Below the pieces are notes generated by a model that saw nothing but the letters and a program-made list of their open reading frames with translations, was not told the origin of the DNA and did not search any database. A DNA stretch of 64,000 nt. Source: Piscinibacter caeni (lineage in GTDB: Bacteria; Pseudomonadota; Gammaproteobacteria; Burkholderiales; Burkholderiaceae_C). Every line of letters begins with the position of its first letter. Position 1 is the stretch's first letter. The translations under genes were made by a program, and so were the position numbers. Location of the stretch: NCBI GenBank assembly GCA_003265685.1, contig KZ836105.1, positions 68,488-132,487 of the forward strand, read 5' to 3'. Below are positions 41,949 to 50,924 of the stretch, one piece after another.

Positions 41949-42847
41949 AGCGCGCTCGCCTTCAGCCCGGAGCCGGGCACGCGCTGGCCGCCTTCGTACT
42001 GGTAGACGCCATGGCCGGCCTTTCGGCCCAGTCGCCCGGCGGCGACCATCTTGATGATCAGCGGGCAGGGCCGGAACTTGTCACCCAGCGTCGAATGCAG
42101 GTAACGCAGCACCGAGAGGCGGGTATCCCAACCCGTCAGGTCGCCGAGTTCGAGCGGGCCCATCGGGTGGTTGAAACCGAGGCGCATCGCGGTGTCGATG
42201 TCCTCCGCGCTCGCGGTGCCTTCCTGCAGCATCCACATCGCCTCGTTGCCGGCCAGCGCCGACATGCGGCTCGTCGTCAGGCCGGGCGACTCGTTGACGA
42301 CGATCGAGGTCTTGCCGATCGCGTCCGACCAGGCACGGCAGCGCAGCACCGTCTCGTCGCTGGTCGCGAGCCCGCGCACCAGCTCGACGAGCTTCATCTT
42401 GTGCACCGGATTGAAGAAATGCATGCCGACCACGCGCTCGGGGGACGTCACGGCCGTCGCGATCTCGGTCACGCTGAGTGCCGAGGTGTTGGTCGCGATC
42501 ACCGCGGCGTCGGCGAGCAGCGGCGCGGCGGTCGAGACGACCGCCTTCTTGACTTCGAGCTTCTCGGACACCGTTTCGACCAGCAGGTTCGCACCGCGAG
42601 CGGCCTGCGCCAGGTCGGTTTCGACCGTCAGGCGCGCCTTCGACGCTCCCGCCGCCGCGGCCTCGACCTTGCCCAGCTTGACGCCGTCGTCGAGGATCTT
42701 GCCGATCTGCTCGCGCGACTGCTCGAGCGCCGCAGCACTGGTGTCGACCAGCACGGTCGTGAACCCCGAGCTCGCGAAGGCGTGCGCGATGCCCGTGCCC
42801 ATCAAACCGGCCCCAACGACGACCACCTTGTCTTTCCGTTCGACCAT
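41945..42847 (-). CDS. 3-hydroxyacyl-CoA dehydrogenase (PaaH/HbdA-like)
   Basis: 300 aa. Rossmann motif VVVVGAGLMGTGIAHAFASSG, catalytic His region GMHFFNPVHKMKLVEL, and C-terminal FNHPMGPLELGDLTGWD plus GRLGRKAGHGVYQY. Oxidises a 3-hydroxyacyl-CoA with NAD+. GAGGAGGTCGTC precedes the ATG at 42847, one of the strongest ribosome sites in the window. Upstream of the thiolase in the same operon. Confidence 0.92.
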   Translation of the reverse strand: MVERKDKVVVVGAGLMGTGIAHAFASSGFTTVLVDTSAAALEQSREQIGKILDDGVKLGKVEAAAAGASKARLTVETDLAQAARGANLLVETVSEKLEVKKAVVSTAAPLLADAAVIATNTSALSVTEIATAVTSPERVVGMHFFNPVHKMKLVELVRGLATSDETVLRCRAWSDAIGKTSIVVNESPGLTTSRMSALAGNEAMWMLQEGTASAEDIDTAMRLGFNHPMGPLELGDLTGWDTRLSVLRYLHSTLGDKFRPCPLIIKMVAAGRLGRKAGHGVYQYEGGQRVPGSGLKASAL

Positions 42848-42861
42848 GACGACCTCCTCTT

Positions 42862-43710
42862 TCAGCCGGCCAGTTTCGGGCCGACGACGTTTCTCAACGA
42901 TCCGATGCCTTCGACGCTGGCCTCGACAACATCCCCGGGCTGCAGGAAGCGCCCGCTGCCCTGACCGGTGCCCGCGGGTGAACCGGTGAACATCACGTCG
43001 CCGCATTCGAAGCTCGAGCGCTCGTCGACGAAGCGAACCAGGAAGCCCACGTCCCAGGTCATCTCGGCGGTGTTGCCGTCCTGGCGCGTCTCGCCGTTGA
43101 CGCTCAGCGTCAACCGGCGCTTCGGCGAGCCCTCCGGGAACTCGTCGCGCGTGACGATCCACGGCCCGAGGCCGGTCGAGCGGTCCTGGCTCTTGGCGGC
43201 GAACAGGTCCATGCCGACGCCCGGCGGGCCGCTGCGCTGCAGGTCGCGCGCGCTGACGTCGTTGCCGACCGTGTAACCGAGCACGCTGGCGAGCGGGTTC
43301 TGGCGATCGACCGTCTCGCTGCCGATCACCGCGACCAGCTCGACCTCGTGATCCAGTTCGGCCGTGAGCGGCGGGTAGCGCAACTCGTCATGGGCACCGA
43401 TCAGCGCGCCATAGGCCTTCAGGAAGGCGATCGGCTGGCTGTGCGTCTTGATGCCGAAGTCCGCCGCGAGGTGCTTCGCATAGTTCGCACCGGCGACGAC
43501 GACGCGGTTGCCCTTCTCGATCGGCGGCAGCAGCCGCACGCCGGCCAGCGGCAGCGGCGCGCCGATGCGCTCGACGGCGCCGGGCTCGCCGCGTGTCAGC
43601 TTCGGCGCCCAGTCGGCGAACGCGCCGGCGATCGCCGTGACCGTCTGCGCGTCGCTATCGACGACGGCCCAGAACGGCGCGCCGCCGGCGCTGCAGCGCG
43701 CGATCTTCAC
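42862..43710 (-). CDS. Fumarylacetoacetate-hydrolase-family protein, copy 1
   Basis: 282 aa. Metal ligands visible in ELDHEVELVAVIG (Glu-x-Glu) and GNDVSARDLQ (Asp), with AKSQDRSTGLGPWIV and FTGSPAGTGQ closing the site. Family members hydrolyse C-C bonds of diketo acids or decarboxylate/hydrate 2-hydroxydienoates in aromatic meta-pathways. GTG at 43710 overlaps the amidohydrolase stop (GTGA), implying consecutive steps. Confidence 0.88.
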   Translation of the reverse strand: MKIARCSAGGAPFWAVVDSDAQTVTAIAGAFADWAPKLTRGEPGAVERIGAPLPLAGVRLLPPIEKGNRVVVAGANYAKHLAADFGIKTHSQPIAFLKAYGALIGAHDELRYPPLTAELDHEVELVAVIGSETVDRQNPLASVLGYTVGNDVSARDLQRSGPPGVGMDLFAAKSQDRSTGLGPWIVTRDEFPEGSPKRRLTLSVNGETRQDGNTAEMTWDVGFLVRFVDERSSFECGDVMFTGSPAGTGQGSGRFLQPGDVVEASVEGIGSLRNVVGPKLAG

Positions 43711-44801
43711 GCCAGCGCCTTCTGCATGTCGGCCGACTTCGGGGTCGGCTGGCCGAGCTTGGCCGGGTCGAGGTGCAGCAGCTTGCACGCATTGCTCCAG
43801 CGGATCTTCTGCAGATCCTCGTCGGACAGGCGCAGGCCGTCGGTCAGGTCGTGGCGCACCGCGTCGCTGCCGCCGAAGTTGCTGCCGTACAGGACGTGGT
43901 CGGCACCGATGATGTCGACCAGTGCCTGGCGCATCGGCAGCTCGTGCAGTTCGACGTCGAAGTAGAAGTTCTTCAGGTACTCGAGCACCGGCTTCTTGTT
44001 GTGCGCAACGTCGAGGTTCGGGTTGCACTGCGCCATGCGGCCGAGTTGGTAGGGCACGAAACCGCCGCCGTGCGTGATGTACACCTTCAGGTCGGGGAAG
44101 CGGTCGAAGACGCCGCCGTTGACCAGGTACCAGAAGCAGCGCGTCTCGTCGTAGTTCATGCCGACGATCGCGGTAGTCTCGTAGCGGTCGTCGTTGGCCT
44201 TCTTGCCCCACGTGACCGACTGGTTGTAGCCATGGACGAAGATCGGCAGGTCCAGGTCGCACAGCGCACGCCACACCGGGTCCAGTTCAGGCGAATCGAA
44301 TTCCAGGCCGCCGAAATTCGCGCCGCCGGCGACCAGGCCCTTCGCGCCCAGCGTCGTGCAGGCGCGGCGGATCTCCTTGGCGGCTTCATCCGGTACGTTC
44401 AGCGGCGCGTGGGCCCACGCCATCAGCCGGTCCGGCGCGGCAGCGCAGTAACCCGCCAGCGTGTCGTTGACCTTGCGTGCGAAGCGCACCGAGAACTCGG
44501 GCTCCGCCCAGTACATGTAGCAGTGCGACGGCACCGAGACCACCTGCGCGTTCTGGCCCGCAGCGTCCATGCCGGCCAATCGGTTTTTCGGGTCGGCCCA
44601 GCGCGCCAGGTAGGTCTCGAGCTTGGGCGGGTTGCCCGAGCGCACCGCGGCCTTGCGCTCCGGGGACCCGAGGCCGAGGATCCACTCGCCGACGCGCAGC
44701 TTGATGTCGCCGTCGGCGTGCTGCTCGAAGAAGGGTCCCCAGTGCGGGTCCTGGTTGTAGTAGTCCGGATGCGGCGCATGGGCGTGCAGATCGATCAGCA
44801 T
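43707..44801 (-). CDS. Amidohydrolase of the ACMSD/gamma-resorcylate-decarboxylase type, copy 1
   Basis: 364 aa TIM-barrel metalloenzyme: N-terminal HxH in MLIDLHAHAPH, a histidine in IFVHGYNQS and another in YITHGGGF. The last strand reads LYGSNFGGSD rather than the common GSDxP, so the usual metal-binding Asp is Asn at that point. ATG at 44801 chosen to start at the HxH strand as in the paralogue at 56381. Probably a decarboxylase or hydrolase of a ring-cleavage product. Divergent from the VOC gene. Confidence 0.85.
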   Translation of the reverse strand: MLIDLHAHAPHPDYYNQDPHWGPFFEQHADGDIKLRVGEWILGLGSPERKAAVRSGNPPKLETYLARWADPKNRLAGMDAAGQNAQVVSVPSHCYMYWAEPEFSVRFARKVNDTLAGYCAAAPDRLMAWAHAPLNVPDEAAKEIRRACTTLGAKGLVAGGANFGGLEFDSPELDPVWRALCDLDLPIFVHGYNQSVTWGKKANDDRYETTAIVGMNYDETRCFWYLVNGGVFDRFPDLKVYITHGGGFVPYQLGRMAQCNPNLDVAHNKKPVLEYLKNFYFDVELHELPMRQALVDIIGADHVLYGSNFGGSDAVRHDLTDGLRLSDEDLQKIRWSNACKLLHLDPAKLGQPTPKSADMQKALA

Positions 44802-44886
44802 GGGGCGTACCTCGTCGTGGAAGCCAACCCGCGGCAACGGCGGGAGCGGATGCGGCATCATGCCAAACTTAGTCATATTGCGCAAT

Positions 44887-44893
44887 TGTGTTC
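44887..44893. promoter_or_regulatory. Half-site TGTGTTC in the amidohydrolase/VOC divergent region
   Basis: One arm (44887-44893, inside AATTGTGTTCAAAT) fits the recurring operator; the other arm position (44871-44877) matches poorly. It could be a half-site or a chance match. Confidence 0.25.
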
Positions 44894-44933
44894 AAATCAT
44901 GGTTTACGACAAGGCCTGCCCGAGGAGCACTCG

Positions 44934-45347
44934 ATGACCGGCATCCGGCGCATGGATCACTTCACGGTCGTCACCGACCGGCTCGAGGAAACACAGGTGT
45001 TCTACGAGCGCCTCGGCCTGAGCGTCGGCGCGCGGCCCGACTTCGGCATCGCCGGCTTGTGGCTGTACATCGATGGACATCCGGTGCTGCACGTCGTGGA
45101 GGTAGAGCAGATGCCGTTGTCGCGGCGCGGAGCGCTCGACCACATGGCCTTCTACGGCGGCGACATCGCCGCCACGCTCGAGTTGCTGAAACGCGATCGC
45201 ATCGCCTACCGGCTGCTGCGCCTGCCGCGGCCATGGAGCACCTGGCAGGTGTTTTTCCTCGACCCGAACGGCGCCGAGGTGGAGATCGACTTCGATGCGG
45301 CGCAGAGCGTGCCGCCACACTTGAAGGACGGGTCGACGTCGACCTAG
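44934..45347 (+). CDS. VOC/glyoxalase-fold protein
   Basis: 137 aa, one pair of beta-alpha-beta-beta-beta modules. Metal-type residues: His in RMDHFTVVTDRLEE, His in LDHMAFYGGD and Glu in GAEVEIDFD. Extradiol dioxygenases, epimerases and glyoxalases share this layout; single-module length argues against a two-domain extradiol enzyme. GAGGAGCAC lies before the ATG. It ends convergently with the SDR, their stop codons sharing CTAG at 45344-45347. Confidence 0.83.
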   Translation: MTGIRRMDHFTVVTDRLEETQVFYERLGLSVGARPDFGIAGLWLYIDGHPVLHVVEVEQMPLSRRGALDHMAFYGGDIAATLELLKRDRIAYRLLRLPRPWSTWQVFFLDPNGAEVEIDFDAAQSVPPHLKDGSTST

Positions 45348-46123
45348 ATCAGCCCGTCGTAGGAGCCGCCATCCACCTGCAGGTTCTGGCCCGAGATGAA
45401 CGAGGCTTGCGCCGAACACAGGAACGCGCAGGCGTCGGCCAGCTCTTCGGGCCGGCCGAGGCGGCCGGCGCGGACCATCTTCGCCTGCAGCGCACGCGCC
45501 TCGTCGAAGGTGATGCCCCGGTCGCGCACCATGCGCTGCGCCATCTCCTGCTGGCGTCCGGTGTCGATGTGCTGCGGCAGCAGGTTGTTGATGGTCACGT
45601 TATCCGCCACCACCTCGCGCTGCAGGCCCTTGCAGAACGCCGTCAAGCCGGTGCGCGCGGTGGTCGACAAACTCATGCCGAGGCGCGGCGACTTCACGAC
45701 CGCCGACGTGATGTTGACGATGCGCCCGAAGCGGCGCCTGCGCATGCCCGGCACGACCGCCGAGATCAGCTCGATCGGCGCGAGCAGGTTGGCTTCCAGC
45801 GCGGCGAGCCAGGCCGCGTGGTCCCAGTCCCCCAGTGTCCCGGGCGGCGGTCCGGCGTTGTTCGTCACCAGGATATCCGGCGCGTCGCAGGCCGCCAGCA
45901 GCGCGGCACGCCCGGCCGGCGTGTTCAGGTCGCCGACCGCTTCGCGCGGCCGGCGGCCGACCCGCCCTTCGATCTCGTCCGCGGCGAGCGCCAGGCGCGC
46001 GGCGTCGCGCCCGTTGAGCACCACCTCGCAGCCTTCGCGCGCCAGCGCGGTCGCGCAGGCCTTGCCCAGCCCGCTCGAGGAGGCGCAGACGATCGCGCGG
46101 CGCCCTGTCAGTCCGAGGTCCAC
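45344..46123 (-). CDS. SDR-family protein lacking the YxxxK catalytic pair
   Basis: 259 aa. SDR fold is clear: ASSSGLGKA, DILVTNNAGPPPG, IVNITS and a C-terminal FISGQNLQVDGGS. At the catalytic site Tyr is Ser153 and Lys is Arg157 (SLSTTARTGL), so normal hydride chemistry is doubtful. This matches an SDR subfamily with NNAGxPPPG. Four bases downstream of the TetR gene in the same direction. May be a binding protein or use another mechanism. Confidence 0.85.
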   Translation of the reverse strand: MDLGLTGRRAIVCASSSGLGKACATALAREGCEVVLNGRDAARLALAADEIEGRVGRRPREAVGDLNTPAGRAALLAACDAPDILVTNNAGPPPGTLGDWDHAAWLAALEANLLAPIELISAVVPGMRRRRFGRIVNITSAVVKSPRLGMSLSTTARTGLTAFCKGLQREVVADNVTINNLLPQHIDTGRQQEMAQRMVRDRGITFDEARALQAKMVRAGRLGRPEELADACAFLCSAQASFISGQNLQVDGGSYDGLI

Positions 46124-46126
46124 GGG

Positions 46127-46876
46127 CTACCGCCGCGCGCGCGCGACGCCGGCGCCCATCAGCGTGCTGATCATGCGCCCCACACGGCGCGGCAAGCTGC
46201 GCCGGTCGGTCGAGCCCGGAACGAGCTGTTCGCTGAGCACGTAGCGGATCAGCATCTCGCAGACCAGTTCGCGGTCGATCTTCGCGCCCAGGCGATCGTC
46301 CCAGGCGTCGAACACCGGCCGCAGCACGTCCTCGAAGCGCACGATCGAGTCGTGGAAGATGCGCTTGAAGAAGCCGAGCGCATAGTCTGGCGCGACCACG
46401 AGCAGGCGGCGTGCGCGGCCGTGTTCGAGGTAGTTCTCGAGGTACGCGATGAGCGCGTCGAAGCGCTCGTCCGGGTCATCGAACGGCTCGGTGGCCTCGA
46501 CCAGCGCACGATGGAAGCGATCCCGCTTGTGGCGCGAGAACGCGTCGAGCAATTCGTCCTGCGACGAGAAGTAGCGGTAGAAAGTGCCCCGCGACACGTT
46601 GGCCGCCTTGCAGACATCGAGGATCGAGATGCGCTCGGCGCCCGACTCGAGCACGATCTCCTCGGTCGCGGCCAGGATGGTGGCGATCGTCTCTTCCGAG
46701 CGGCGATTGCGGCGTTTGCGCCGAACGACGGGTGCCGCAGGGGCCTGCGCCGCTGCTGTCGGGGTCGGCGCGACACGCCGGGCCGGTGCCTTGGCCCGGA
46801 CGGCGACGCCGCCGTCGGCCGCCTGCAAATCGGCGCGTGGGCGCCGCGTGATGAGTTGATCGTTCTCAGTCGCCAT
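46127..46876 (-). CDS. TetR/AcrR-family transcriptional regulator with long N-terminal extension
   Basis: 249 aa. The HTH (ILDVCKAANVSRGTFYRYFSSQDELLDAF) is preceded by about 60 residues rich in Ala/Pro/Arg (ARRVAPTPTAAAQAPAAPV and RRKRRNRR), much longer than normal and probably disordered. Faces the CoA-ligase gene at 47036 across a 159-bp region with a strong palindrome, its likely operator. Confidence 0.87.
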   Translation of the reverse strand: MATENDQLITRRPRADLQAADGGVAVRAKAPARRVAPTPTAAAQAPAAPVVRRKRRNRRSEETIATILAATEEIVLESGAERISILDVCKAANVSRGTFYRYFSSQDELLDAFSRHKRDRFHRALVEATEPFDDPDERFDALIAYLENYLEHGRARRLLVVAPDYALGFFKRIFHDSIVRFEDVLRPVFDAWDDRLGAKIDRELVCEMLIRYVLSEQLVPGSTDRRSLPRRVGRMISTLMGAGVARARR

Positions 46877-46960
46877 GATGGTCCTCTCCGTAATCGTTCG
46901 ATGGTCCGGCCCTTCCCTCGGCGTCCGGTCTAGGGTTAGTACGCAGAGCCGTTAAGGATC

Positions 46961-46989
46961 CCAACATTAGAATAGTATTCTCGTATTGG
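46961..46989. promoter_or_regulatory. Candidate TetR operator centred on AGAATAGTATTCT
   Basis: The core AGAATA-G-TATTCT is a perfect 13-bp palindrome and is flanked symmetrically by CCAA and TTGG, giving an imperfect 29-bp palindrome. It is AT-rich in a GC-rich genome and lies between the divergent TetR and CoA-ligase genes. Position may be off by one base. Confidence 0.55.
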
Positions 46990-47035
46990 AATTTCAGAGC
47001 GCCGCTCGTACCGGTTGGCGCATGGGGTATCGCTG

Positions 47036-48667
47036 ATGAATGGCATGGGGAGCGCAGAGACCTGGAGCGTTGGCGAACGCGACACCGTGATCGCGGCGCT
47101 CGAGCGTGCCGTGGCGAAACATCCCGACCGCGTGCTGCTCGATTTCGCGGGCACCCTGTACAGCTACGGCGAGGTCGATCGTCTCTCGACACGCATGGCG
47201 CATGCCTTGCACGAACTGGGCTTGAAGGCCGGCCAGACGCTGGTCTCGATGCTCGACAACAACATCGACGCGGTGATCGTCTGGCTTGCCGTGAACAAGC
47301 TGCGTGCCGTCAGCGTGCCGATCAACACCGCACTGCGCGGCGAGTTCCTGCGTCACCAGATCGCCGATGCCGACGCGGCGATCGTGGTCTGCGAGGCAGA
47401 CTACCTGGAGCGCATCGCCGCGGTCGTCGGCGGCGCGCCGGCGGTCACGCGCCTGCTGCATCGCGGCATGGCTCCCGCGGGGCTCGCGTGTGCCGTCACG
47501 ACCGAACCGTTGGACGCCCACCGCGGCGGCGACGACACGCCGCTGACCGACAAGCCCGATCCCGCCGACCTCGCCTGTCTCGTCTACACCTCGGGCACGA
47601 CCGGGCCGTCCAAGGGTTGCATGCTCAGCTACAACTTCATGTGCAACCTGGCGCGCCTGCAATTGCGCGCCGGCCCGGCGACCGAGCAGGACGTGACGAT
47701 CACGCCGCTGCCGCTGTTCCACATGAACGCGCTGTGCGTCGGCATCATCTCCAACATCCTGGTCGGTGCGCGCGTCGCGATCGTGCCGCGATTCTCGGTG
47801 TCCAACTTCTGGCCCGAGGTCGAGCGCACCGGCGCGACCATTGCATCGATCCTCGGCGGCATGGGCGGCCTGCTCGCCCAGGCGCCTGACAGCGACGCGG
47901 CGAAGCGCTGCATCGGGCAGATCCACACGGTGCGCGGCAACCCGTTCACCGAGGAGACCAAGAGGATCTGGCGCGAGCGTTTCGGTGCCAAACACGTCGG
48001 CGGCAACGGCTATGGCCTGACCGAGGCCTGCGTCGTCACCTCGCTGCCGGGCGGCGAATATGCGGCGCCGGGCTCGTCCGGCAAGCGCATCCCGGACTTC
48101 GACGTGCGAATCGTCGACGAATTCGACCGCGAGCTGCCGGCAGACACCCCGGGTGAGATCGTGGTTCGTCCGCTGCGCCCGGACATCATGTTCATGGGCT
48201 ACTGGCGGCGCCCGGAAGACACCGTCAAGCTGCTGCGCAACCTGTGGTTCCACACCGGCGACATCGGCAAGTTCGACGCCGACGGCTTCTTCTACTTCGT
48301 GGACCGCAAGAAGGACTACCTGCGCCGCCGCGGCGAGAACATCTCGAGCTTCGAGATGGAGGCGGCGTTCGCCAGCCACCCCGACATCGCCGAGGTGGCG
48401 GTGCATGCGGTGCCGTCCGACAAAGGAGAGGACGACGTCAAGGTCACAGCGGTGCTGCGGCCGGGCAGCACCTTGGCACCGGAGGCTCTGTTCCGCTGGT
48501 CTGCCGATGCAGTGCCGTACTACGCACTGCCGCGCTACATCGAGTTCCGGGCATCGTTGCCCAAGAATCCTCAGGGCCGGGTCCTCAAGTACCTGCTGCG
48601 CGACGAAGGAAAGACCGCGGGCACCTGGGATCTGGAGTCCACCGACATCAAGGTCGCCAAGCGCTGA
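47036..48667 (+). CDS. AMP-forming acyl-CoA synthetase (CaiC-like), copy 2
   Basis: 543 aa. YTSGTTGPSKGC, NGYGLTEACVVTS, YWRRPEDTVK, GENISSFEMEAA and the catalytic Lys in NPQGRVLKYLLRDEG. Strongly similar to the ligase at 20923. ATG at 47036 assumed; an ATG at 47045 and a TTG at 47015 are alternatives. Activates a carboxylate to its CoA ester; control by the divergent TetR is likely. Confidence 0.9.
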   Translation: MNGMGSAETWSVGERDTVIAALERAVAKHPDRVLLDFAGTLYSYGEVDRLSTRMAHALHELGLKAGQTLVSMLDNNIDAVIVWLAVNKLRAVSVPINTALRGEFLRHQIADADAAIVVCEADYLERIAAVVGGAPAVTRLLHRGMAPAGLACAVTTEPLDAHRGGDDTPLTDKPDPADLACLVYTSGTTGPSKGCMLSYNFMCNLARLQLRAGPATEQDVTITPLPLFHMNALCVGIISNILVGARVAIVPRFSVSNFWPEVERTGATIASILGGMGGLLAQAPDSDAAKRCIGQIHTVRGNPFTEETKRIWRERFGAKHVGGNGYGLTEACVVTSLPGGEYAAPGSSGKRIPDFDVRIVDEFDRELPADTPGEIVVRPLRPDIMFMGYWRRPEDTVKLLRNLWFHTGDIGKFDADGFFYFVDRKKDYLRRRGENISSFEMEAAFASHPDIAEVAVHAVPSDKGEDDVKVTAVLRPGSTLAPEALFRWSADAVPYYALPRYIEFRASLPKNPQGRVLKYLLRDEGKTAGTWDLESTDIKVAKR

Positions 48668-48710
48668 GGCCGGCACCGGGAGCCGCCGCAACGAGCGGCG
48701 GCCGCCCTGC

Positions 48711-49511
48711 TCAGCGCTCCAGGACCGGCACATGTGCAGGCCGCGAGTTGTAGCCGGGCAGGTGCAGGCCACCGTCCACGTGGATCGCCTCGCCGGTGAT
48801 GTAGCGCGACATCTCGCAGGCCAGGAACACGACCGCCGGTCCGATGTCCTCCTCCGGATCGCCGCAACGCCCGAGCGGTCGCATCGCGGCCGACTTCTCG
48901 GCGAAGCCGGGATTCTCGGCGCACAGCTTGTGGAAGGTGGCGCCCATCGCGGTCGGCGCGATCGCGTTGACGGTGATGTTGAAGCGCCCCCATTCGGCGG
49001 CTGCGCTGCGCGTCAGGCCGAGGATGCCACCCTTGGCAGTGTTGTAGTCGCCGTGCAGCCAGGCGCCCATCTCGACGTCGATCGAATAGAAGTTGACGAT
49101 CTTGCCGCCGCCGCGCTTGCGCATGTGCGGCAGCGCCGCGCGCATCGCCCACCAGCTCGCGAACACGGTCGACTTGAGCGTGCACTCGAGCATCTCGTCG
49201 GTCTTGTCCTCCAGCAGCACGTTGGGCGACGGTACGAAGGCGTTGTTGACCAGGATGTCGAGGCCGCCGAAGGCCTCCACAGCAGCCGCCACAGCCGCCT
49301 CGACGCTGGCCTTCTCCGTCACATCGGTGCGCACGAACAGCGCCTGCGCGCCGAGCTCCTGGCATTCGCGGGCGACTGCCGGACCGGTGGTGCCGTCGAT
49401 CTCGGCTATCAAGATGCTCGCGCCCTCGCGGGCGAAACGCCTCGCCACGCCTCGGCCGATGCCACCACCGGCTCCCGTGATCAGCGCCACTTTATCGCGC
49501 AGCAAGCTCAT
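48711..49511 (-). CDS. Short-chain dehydrogenase/reductase
   Basis: 266 aa: TGAGGGIGRG, AEIDGT after beta-2, NNAF for NNAG, FYSIDVEMGA and catalytic YNTAK. Ends with EAIHVDGGLHLPGYNSRPAH. Convergent with the CoA-ligase gene and divergent from the DUF2889-like gene, with a degenerate copy of the recurring operator between them. Confidence 0.87.
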   Translation of the reverse strand: MSLLRDKVALITGAGGGIGRGVARRFAREGASILIAEIDGTTGPAVARECQELGAQALFVRTDVTEKASVEAAVAAAVEAFGGLDILVNNAFVPSPNVLLEDKTDEMLECTLKSTVFASWWAMRAALPHMRKRGGGKIVNFYSIDVEMGAWLHGDYNTAKGGILGLTRSAAAEWGRFNITVNAIAPTAMGATFHKLCAENPGFAEKSAAMRPLGRCGDPEEDIGPAVVFLACEMSRYITGEAIHVDGGLHLPGYNSRPAHVPVLER

Positions 49512-49533
49512 GCCGTGAACCCCAGTATAATTT

Positions 49534-49556
49534 GAACAGAAGTGGCATCATCGTAC
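49534..49556. promoter_or_regulatory. Weak candidate operator (GAACAGA, 9-bp gap, ATCGTAC)
   Basis: First arm 49534-49540 matches GAACACT at five of seven positions and is preceded by TT as in other sites; the second arm (49550-49556) matches four of seven. Lies in the divergent region between the SDR and the DUF2889-like gene. Confidence 0.3.
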
Positions 49557-49589
49557 ACTTTTGAATCGAATACGGGAAGCAGGATCTGC

Positions 49590-50339
49590 ATGGGTTCGTT
49601 TCACCGGCGCATCGTCGTCGCCACGTGCCACCGGGCGTCGGCCGGAACCGTGCGGGCCTCACTCGAGGACGACTTCCATCATTTCCGCGTCGAGCTAACC
49701 CACGAAGTTGAACACGTGGTGCACCTGCAGGGGACGGCGGTCCGCCATCCCTACTCGCTTTGCGCGTCAGCGACCGACCCGCTGACGCAGCTCGTCGGCA
49801 TGTGTCTCGACAAGGTTGCCAGCGCGGTGACGCGCGCCACCGATGCCAGCGCGCAGTGCACCCATCTTCTCGACCTGGCAGGCTTGGCGATCGCCGCAGC
49901 GGCGACCCGCAGCGCACGCCGTCAATACGACATCGAGGTGCCCGACCGTGTCGACGGCCGGACGACCGCCGTCCTGTCGCGCGACCGCCAACCACTGCTT
50001 CGCTGGGAACTGCATGACACGACGATCACCGCGCCGGTGCCCTTCGTCGGCATCTCGCTGCAGCAGGGTCTGGCGCGCTGGGCGCTGGAGACGCTGAGCC
50101 CGGACCTCGCGGAAGCCGCCATCGTGCTGCGCCGCTGCGCGGTGATCTCTCTGGGCCGCCACAAGAACCTCGACGCGCAGCGCCACGCGGTGCCGACCGG
50201 CCGCTGTCACGCGCAACAGCCGCAACGCGCCGCGCTGGCCCTGCGCATCATCGGCTCGACCTGGGACTTCAGCGCGCGCGCCAGCGAACTGTGCCGCAGC
50301 GATGCGGGCTGGCTCGCCTTCGCGGACCTGCCGACCTGA
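49590..50339 (+). CDS. DUF2889-like protein
   Basis: 249 aa from ATG 49590 (AGCAGGA just upstream); a GTG at 49542 would add 16 residues and overlap the operator. Features that recall DUF2889: a GSFHRRIVV start, LEDDFHHFRVELTHE, AVRHPYSLCASATDPLTQLVGM and CTHLLDLAGLAIAAAA. Function of that family is unknown. Ends 11 bp before the convergent end of the Rieske beta gene. Confidence 0.65.
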   Translation: MGSFHRRIVVATCHRASAGTVRASLEDDFHHFRVELTHEVEHVVHLQGTAVRHPYSLCASATDPLTQLVGMCLDKVASAVTRATDASAQCTHLLDLAGLAIAAAATRSARRQYDIEVPDRVDGRTTAVLSRDRQPLLRWELHDTTITAPVPFVGISLQQGLARWALETLSPDLAEAAIVLRRCAVISLGRHKNLDAQRHAVPTGRCHAQQPQRAALALRIIGSTWDFSARASELCRSDAGWLAFADLPT

Positions 50340-50350
50340 ACGGCCTCAGA

Positions 50351-50914
50351 TCAGAGGAAGATCGCCAGGTTCGGCGTGCCGAGCACGGCCTGGTCGAGCA
50401 GGATCTCGCGCCGCGCCAGCTTGAAGCTCGCGCCGTCCCGCCGCAGGACATCGTGGCGCTCGCCGCTGATCAGGTCGAACTCGTCGAAGTTGAAGCGGCT
50501 GCGCGTGATCAGCAGGTAGCTGACGACCGCGAACTCGTCGGGCTTGGCGGTCGTGTGGACCAGCACGTTGGTGACCAGGCGGCGCGTGCGCGACGGCGGA
50601 TCCTCGGCCCAGGCGCTCTTGCCGGTGAGCCGCATGATGCGCCCCATCACCGAGCGGTAGTCGTCGTGGAAGTGCTGCATCGTGCGCACGAAGGTCGCGG
50701 CCTGGCGGGCGCTGCCGAGCGTCTGGCGCAGCGGCGCGGTGTACACGAGGTCGGTGGCGAGCCGCGCCCCCCATTCCTGCAGGCGGAGCTGGTCGAGCAG
50801 GCTGGCCTCCTCGTACAGGTACTCGACGATGCCGTTGTAGAGCGGCGAACCCACCGGTACGCGCTCGCCGGTCGGGGCGGCCTCGGCGGCCGGGCGTTCT
50901 TGGACTTGTTGCAT
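50351..50914 (-). CDS. Aromatic-ring-hydroxylating dioxygenase beta (small) subunit
   Basis: 187 aa NTF2-like-fold small subunit. Typical pieces: IVEYLYEEASLLDQLRLQEWGA, SRTRRLVTNVLV, SRFNFDEFDLISGERHDVLRR and LDQAVLGTPNLAIFL. Forms the alpha3beta3 hexamer with the alpha subunit encoded 10 bp upstream; has a structural rather than catalytic role. Confidence 0.92.
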   Translation of the reverse strand: MQQVQERPAAEAAPTGERVPVGSPLYNGIVEYLYEEASLLDQLRLQEWGARLATDLVYTAPLRQTLGSARQAATFVRTMQHFHDDYRSVMGRIMRLTGKSAWAEDPPSRTRRLVTNVLVHTTAKPDEFAVVSYLLITRSRFNFDEFDLISGERHDVLRRDGASFKLARREILLDQAVLGTPNLAIFL

Positions 50915-50924
50915 GCGGATCTCC

